This document shows positions 60,207 to 64,000 of a DNA stretch of 64,000 nt, in pieces. The DNA is from Azospirillum sp. TSO22-1 (GTDB lineage Bacteria > Pseudomonadota > Alphaproteobacteria > Azospirillales > Azospirillaceae). The stretch is from the NCBI RefSeq assembly GCF_003116015.1, contig NZ_LGQZ01000077.1, forward strand, positions 1-64,000, in the 5' to 3' direction. Positions within the stretch are counted from its first letter, which is position 1, and every line of letters begins with the position of its first letter. Made by a program: the position numbers and the translations under genes. The notes under the pieces were generated by a model. It was given only the letters and a program-made list of their open reading frames with translations, was not told where the DNA came from and searched no databases.

Positions 60207-62195
60207 GTGACTCGGTTCCGCGCCCTGCGCGACCTCAAGGTGGCGACTCGGATCACCCTCGGCTTCGGGATCGCCTTCGGGCTGCTCCTCGTGCTGGCGG
60301 TGATCGGGCTGCTCTCGCTGCGCGCGGTGACGCAGAACGTCGGCACCTACTCGGCCTCGGCGGGTGCCGCGCAGATCGCCGCCGACGTCGACATCGGCAT
60401 GCGCGATCTGGAGGTCGCGGTCCGCGACCACTTCGGCATGGACGACGAGGCCAGCCTCGCCACCGTGCGCCAGCAGCACGAGGCGCTGCGCGCCCGGCTC
60501 GCCGCGCTGGCCGAGGCGACCGCCGACACCCCCGACTCCGCCGCCGTCGCCGAGACGCGCACCGCGCTCGACTCCTACCGCGACGGCTTCGAGCGACTGG
60601 TGAGCCTGCGCGGCGAGCGCGCCCGCCTGCTGACCGGCGTGCTCGACCCGATGGCCGAGCAGATGCAGGGCAAGCTCGCCCAGCTCCGGGAGGCCGGCGG
60701 CGTCGACTCGGCCGCGCTGGCGGCGGACGCCGCCGCCGCGGTGCAGGCGATGGCCGACCACGCCGCGCGCTTCGCCTCCAGCCGCGATCCCAAGGAGGCC
60801 GAGGCAATGCGCGCCGCGGTCGAGACGGTGCGCGGCCGCCTGCAGGAGATCAACCGCTACGTCTGGGTGCAGGGCACCCGCCAGCTGATCTTCGACACCC
60901 GGCACATGCTCACCGCCAGCGCCGGCGTGCTCGACCGGCTGGAAGAGGTGGTGAACGACGAGGACCAGCTGCGCTTCCAGGCGCTCGACCCCAACGCCGG
61001 GCTGATCAGCGCCCGCGCCGCCGAGGTGCGCAAGCGCAACGACGGCTTCGCCTCCAGCCTGCGCCGCGGCCTCGCCGAGGGGGCGGAGCGCTGGGTGGAG
61101 ACGGCGCTATGGCTGGGCGGCACGCTGCTGGTGCTCGGGCTGCTGGGCGCCTGGCTGGTGGTGCGCAGCGTCGCCCGCCCGGTGGACGCGGTGGCGGGCG
61201 CCATGGCCGCGCTGGCCGCCGGCAGGACCGACGCCGCGCTGGTGCCGGCCGTCGCCGGCCGCGACGAGCTGGCGACCATGGCCCGCGCCGTCGAGACCCT
61301 GCGCGCCAACGCCGCCGAGGTCGAGGAGCTGAAGCGCGAGGCGGCCGAAGCGCACGCCGGGCTGCTCGAGGCCAAGCAGCAGGCCGAGGCCAAGGACTTC
61401 GCCAAGACCAACTTCCTGGTCAACATGGGGCAGGAGCTGCACCGCCCGCTCAACGACATCATCCACCACAGCCAGTCGCTGATGAGCGAGCTGCACCGCG
61501 TCGGCGCCGGCGAACTGGCCACCGACGTGGAGATGATCCAGTGGTCGGGCGAACAGCTGGTGGGTCTGGTCGACGCCATCCTCGACTACGCCAAGATCGA
61601 GGCCGGCACCGTGGACGTCGAGCTGCAGGACTTCGACGTCGCCCGCTTGCTGGCCGAGCTGCGCGAGCGCATGCTGCCGGTGGCCGACCTCAACGGCAAC
61701 ACGCTGACGGTGCTCGGGGCGGCGTCGCTCGGCGCCATGCACCAGGATTTCGGCAAGGTGCGGCAGATCCTGCTGAACCTGCTCGACAACGCCTGCAAGT
61801 TCACCCGTGGGGGCAGCATCGCCTTGTCGGTGGAGCGAGCCGACCGCGACGGCCGCGCCTGCATCCGCTTCACGGTGTCGGACACCGGCGCCGGCTTCCC
61901 GCCGTCGCAGGCCGGCCGGCTGTTCCAGCCCTTCGCGCAGGGCCCCGCGCCGGCCGGCGGCAAGGTGCCGGGCGCCGGGCTGGGCCTGACGCTGGTCGGG
62001 CACTACACGGCGATGCTCGGCGGCGACCTGGAGCTGTCCAGCGAGCCCGGGCACGGCACCCGCATCATCCTCACCCTGCCCGCGGTCTACGAGCCGCCCG
62101 CCGAGGACCGCCCGCTGATCGCCAAGGAGGGACGCGACGTCCGCCCCCTGCTGACCGTCGCCGAACCCCGCGCCCTACCGCAGCCGGCGGAATAG
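60207..62195 (+). CDS. Histidine-kinase-like membrane protein lacking the usual acceptor histidine
   Basis: A 662-residue protein. TM1 about 14-36, a helical periplasmic domain about 40-295, TM2 about 298-320, HAMP about 320-375, a coiled coil, a HisKA-like helix pair and an ATPase domain. The H-box reads VNMGQELHRPLNDII: the usual His (NMSHELRTPLN) is Gln409, and a His sits at 412, three residues later. N-box LLNLLDNACKFT, G1 DTGAGFP and G2 GAGLGLTLV are intact. Autophosphorylation at the usual site is therefore impossible. GTG start with GGGAG upstream. Confidence 0.88.
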   Translation: MTRFRALRDLKVATRITLGFGIAFGLLLVLAVIGLLSLRAVTQNVGTYSASAGAAQIAADVDIGMRDLEVAVRDHFGMDDEASLATVRQQHEALRARLAALAEATADTPDSAAVAETRTALDSYRDGFERLVSLRGERARLLTGVLDPMAEQMQGKLAQLREAGGVDSAALAADAAAAVQAMADHAARFASSRDPKEAEAMRAAVETVRGRLQEINRYVWVQGTRQLIFDTRHMLTASAGVLDRLEEVVNDEDQLRFQALDPNAGLISARAAEVRKRNDGFASSLRRGLAEGAERWVETALWLGGTLLVLGLLGAWLVVRSVARPVDAVAGAMAALAAGRTDAALVPAVAGRDELATMARAVETLRANAAEVEELKREAAEAHAGLLEAKQQAEAKDFAKTNFLVNMGQELHRPLNDIIHHSQSLMSELHRVGAGELATDVEMIQWSGEQLVGLVDAILDYAKIEAGTVDVELQDFDVARLLAELRERMLPVADLNGNTLTVLGAASLGAMHQDFGKVRQILLNLLDNACKFTRGGSIALSVERADRDGRACIRFTVSDTGAGFPPSQAGRLFQPFAQGPAPAGGKVPGAGLGLTLVGHYTAMLGGDLELSSEPGHGTRIILTLPAVYEPPAEDRPLIAKEGRDVRPLLTVAEPRALPQPAE

Positions 62196-62198
62196 GCG

Positions 62199-62888
62199 CT
62201 ACCCCCGCCGCCGCGGCGCGTCCGGATCGGGCTCGCCGCCCCCGCCCTGCCCGTACTTCATGCTGCGCATCTTCTCCGCCACGCGCTCGATCTCCTCGGG
62301 CGGCAGGATGGTCGGCTGGCCGAGCATCAGCGCGTGGACGTACTGCCGCGCCAGCGCCTCCACCTCCACCGCCAGCGCCAGCGCGCCCTTGAGGTCGTTG
62401 CCCAGCACGATCATGCCGTGGTTGGCCAGCAGGCAGGCGCGCCGGCCCTCCAGCGCCGCCAGCGCGTGGTCCGACAGCTCCTGGGTGCCGAAGGTGGCGT
62501 AGGGGGCGCAGCGGATGCTGTCGCCGCCAGCCAGCGCCACCATGTAGTGGAAGCTCGGGATCGGCCGGCCGTGCACCGCCAGCACCGTGGCGAAGGTGGG
62601 ATGGGCGTGCAGCACCACCTGCGCGTCGGGCCGCGCCGCCAGGACGTCGCGGTGGAAGCGCCATTCCGACGACGGCCGCCGCTCGCCGGCGTAACTGCCG
62701 TCGAAGGCCATCTCGACGATGTCCGCCGGCTCCGTCTCGTCGTAGGGCATGCCCGACGGCGTGATCAGGAAGCCGCCGTCGACGCGCGCCGACAGGTTGC
62801 CCGAGGCGCCCTGGTTGACGCCCAGCCGGTTCATGGCGAGGCAGGTGTCGATGATGGCGCGGCGAAGCTCGATGTCGGGCAGGCTCAT
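62199..62888 (-). CDS. Class II aldolase/adducin family protein, fuculose-phosphate-aldolase-like
   Basis: A 229-residue zinc aldolase. Residues fit L-fuculose-1-phosphate aldolase as remembered: NQGASGNLSARVDGGFLITP, catalytic E75 (SSEWRFH), zinc ligands H94 and H96 (VLHAHPTF) and H157 (LANHGMIVLG). It would split a 1-phosphorylated ketose or a related sugar acid into dihydroxyacetone phosphate and an aldehyde. The start at 62888 gives a family-like N-terminus; the frame opens up to 62921. It converges on the kinase-like gene with three bases between stops. Confidence 0.87.
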   Translation of the reverse strand: MSLPDIELRRAIIDTCLAMNRLGVNQGASGNLSARVDGGFLITPSGMPYDETEPADIVEMAFDGSYAGERRPSSEWRFHRDVLAARPDAQVVLHAHPTFATVLAVHGRPIPSFHYMVALAGGDSIRCAPYATFGTQELSDHALAALEGRRACLLANHGMIVLGNDLKGALALAVEVEALARQYVHALMLGQPTILPPEEIERVAEKMRSMKYGQGGGGEPDPDAPRRRG

Positions 62889-62942
62889 GGACGGGCACTC
62901 CGAGGGTGGTTCGCCGAGCACGCCACGGCGGGCCGGCTCCTG

Positions 62943-63899
62943 TCAACGCCGCTCCGGCAGGGTCCACTCCTTGACCACCGCGTCGTAGCCGGCGGACAGC
63001 GCGTGCCGGCCGTCCGGCGTGTAGGTCACCGCCCACACCGGCTTGGCGTGCCCGCTGAACTCGGCCAGCTGGCGGCCGGTCGCCGCGTCCCACAGGCGCA
63101 CGGTGCGGTCGCCGCCGCCGCCGGTCAGCAGCGTCCGCCCGTCCGGCGCGAAGGCGACCGAGGTGATGAAGCCGGTGTGTCCGGTCCAGGCGCGCAGCTG
63201 CCTGAAGTCCGCGAGGTCCCACAGCCGCACCGTCTCGTCGCTCGACACCGTGGCGGCGGTGCGGCCATCGGGCGAGACGGCAACGCCGTTGACGCTGCCC
63301 TCGTGCCCCTCCAGCACCGCGAGTTCACGCCACGTCGCGGCGTCCCAGACGCGGACCTGGAAGTCGTAGCCGGCGCTGACCAGCCGCGCGCCGTCCGGCG
63401 TGAAGGCGACCGCGTTGACGTTGGCGGTGTGGCCGGTCAGCGTGGCCAGCAGCGCGCCGCTCTCCACGTCCCACACCTTGACCGACGGGTCCCAGCCGGC
63501 CGAGGCGAAGCGCCGGCCATCGGGCGACACCGCGAGGCCGACGATGTTGCCGGTGTGCCCCTCGAAGCTGCGCAGCAGGGCGCCGCTCTCCAGGTCCCAC
63601 AGCTTGATGGTGGAATCGCGGCTGCCGGTCAGCGCCCGCCGGCCGTCCGGCAGGAAGGCGACGGCGTTGACGCCGCCCGTGTGGTCCTGGAAGGCGTGCA
63701 GTTCCTTGCCCGCCGCGAGGTCCCAGCAGATCGCCGTGTAGTCCCAGCTGCCGGTCAGCGCCCGCTGCCCGTCCGGCGACACGGCGACGGCGTTGACCAT
63801 GGCGCCGTGGCCGATCAGGTCGGCGGCGTGGACGGGAGCGGCGAGGAGGATGGTGCCGAGAAGCAGCGCCGCCCATGTCCTGTTGGACAAGGCCGGCAA
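62943..63899 (-). CDS. Exported WD40-repeat protein
   Basis: A 318-residue protein with a signal peptide (WAALLLGTILLAAPVHAADL, cleavage near VHA) and seven WD40 blades of about 41 residues, each with GH, then VNAVAVSPDG or similar, and ending WD (for example STIKLWDLESGALLRSFEGH). It forms a full seven-blade propeller and nothing else, so it is likely a periplasmic scaffold or sensor. The start codon is uncertain: only TTG codons exist (63899 or 63890). It diverges from a gene that runs off the window. Confidence 0.85.
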   Translation of the reverse strand: MPALSNRTWAALLLGTILLAAPVHAADLIGHGAMVNAVAVSPDGQRALTGSWDYTAICWDLAAGKELHAFQDHTGGVNAVAFLPDGRRALTGSRDSTIKLWDLESGALLRSFEGHTGNIVGLAVSPDGRRFASAGWDPSVKVWDVESGALLATLTGHTANVNAVAFTPDGARLVSAGYDFQVRVWDAATWRELAVLEGHEGSVNGVAVSPDGRTAATVSSDETVRLWDLADFRQLRAWTGHTGFITSVAFAPDGRTLLTGGGGDRTVRLWDAATGRQLAEFSGHAKPVWAVTYTPDGRHALSAGYDAVVKEWTLPERR

Positions 63900-63939
63900 G
63901 ACAAGTGTATGCTTGATCCACGCGATAAAGGGACCGCCG

Positions 63940-64000
63940 ATGCCACCGGAACGCGACCCGGAGCTGCTGTCGAAGATCGACCTGCTGATCGATATGGTTC
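63940..64000 (+). CDS. Start of an unknown gene (partial)
   Basis: An ATG at 63940 opens a frame that reads MPPERDPELLSKIDLLIDMV to the window end. AAAGGGACC lies upstream as a possible ribosome-binding site. It is divergent from the WD40 gene across 40 bp. Too short to identify. Confidence 0.45.
   Translation, partial: MPPERDPELLSKIDLLIDMV

Noticed and set aside
1-64000. CRISPR arrays, tRNA or rRNA genes, transposases, prophage
   Set aside because: No regular spacer-repeat series, no cloverleaf-like segments with conserved TTCRANYC, and no recombinase or phage motifs were seen while reading both strands.

Overview
The window is GC-rich, densely packed DNA of an alphaproteobacterium, most likely an Azospirillum-like member of the Rhodospirillales. 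Support comes from an F0-only ATP synthase operon with both b and b' subunits and no F1 genes beside it, a minCDE locus, an RpoH-type sigma factor, many chemoreceptor and histidine-kinase genes, and alphaproteobacterial palindromic repeats. The genus is an inference from gene content. I see no rRNA, tRNA, CRISPR array, transposase, integrase or phage gene, so this looks like resident chromosome or chromid.

Layout. 1-14 kb is a sugar-acid region: the end of uxaC, uxuB and uxaA; an EamA exporter; D-tartrate dehydratase with a divergent LysR regulator and a TauE/SafE permease; then an ABC importer (binding protein, ATPase, two permeases), a GntR regulator and uxuA. Together uxaC, uxuB, uxuA and uxaA convert hexuronates to 2-keto-3-deoxygluconate. 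14.7-19.8 kb holds an rpoH paralogue, a stand-alone LigD-type polymerase, a small unknown gene, an MFS transporter and class II fructose-bisphosphate aldolase.

20-39.6 kb is a signalling island: a HisKA_2 kinase, a SiaA-like PP2C phosphatase, an OmpR-type regulator, a converging siaB-siaC-kinase operon, a REC-DUF3369 kinase, a divergent operon of one soluble and two single-pass coiled-coil proteins, a cytoplasmic chemoreceptor, small metabolic genes, a CBS-PAS-GGDEF-EAL protein, and a periplasmic binding protein next to a membrane kinase. 39.6-49.5 kb carries two divergent polytopic membrane proteins, a cupin and dipeptide epimerase, a second cytoplasmic chemoreceptor with a perfect FNR-type site upstream, a tiny secreted protein, a split Aer-like receptor and an FG-GAP/UnbV protein.

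49.7-64 kb contains minC-minD-minE, a candidate structured RNA ending in an intrinsic terminator just before phoH, a chemoreceptor fused to hemerythrin, a Sco-type protein, the atpI-atpB-atpE-atpB'-atpF operon with a good promoter and terminator, a DODA-type dioxygenase, a histidine-kinase homologue lacking the usual phospho-acceptor histidine, a class II aldolase and a WD40 protein.

The most noteworthy items are the leader or small RNA before phoH, the rearranged Sia module, the unknown three-gene membrane operon, the kinase homologue without its histidine, and the FNR site. Intergenic palindromes recur in several families. All statements come from reading the sequence; no search or folding program was run.
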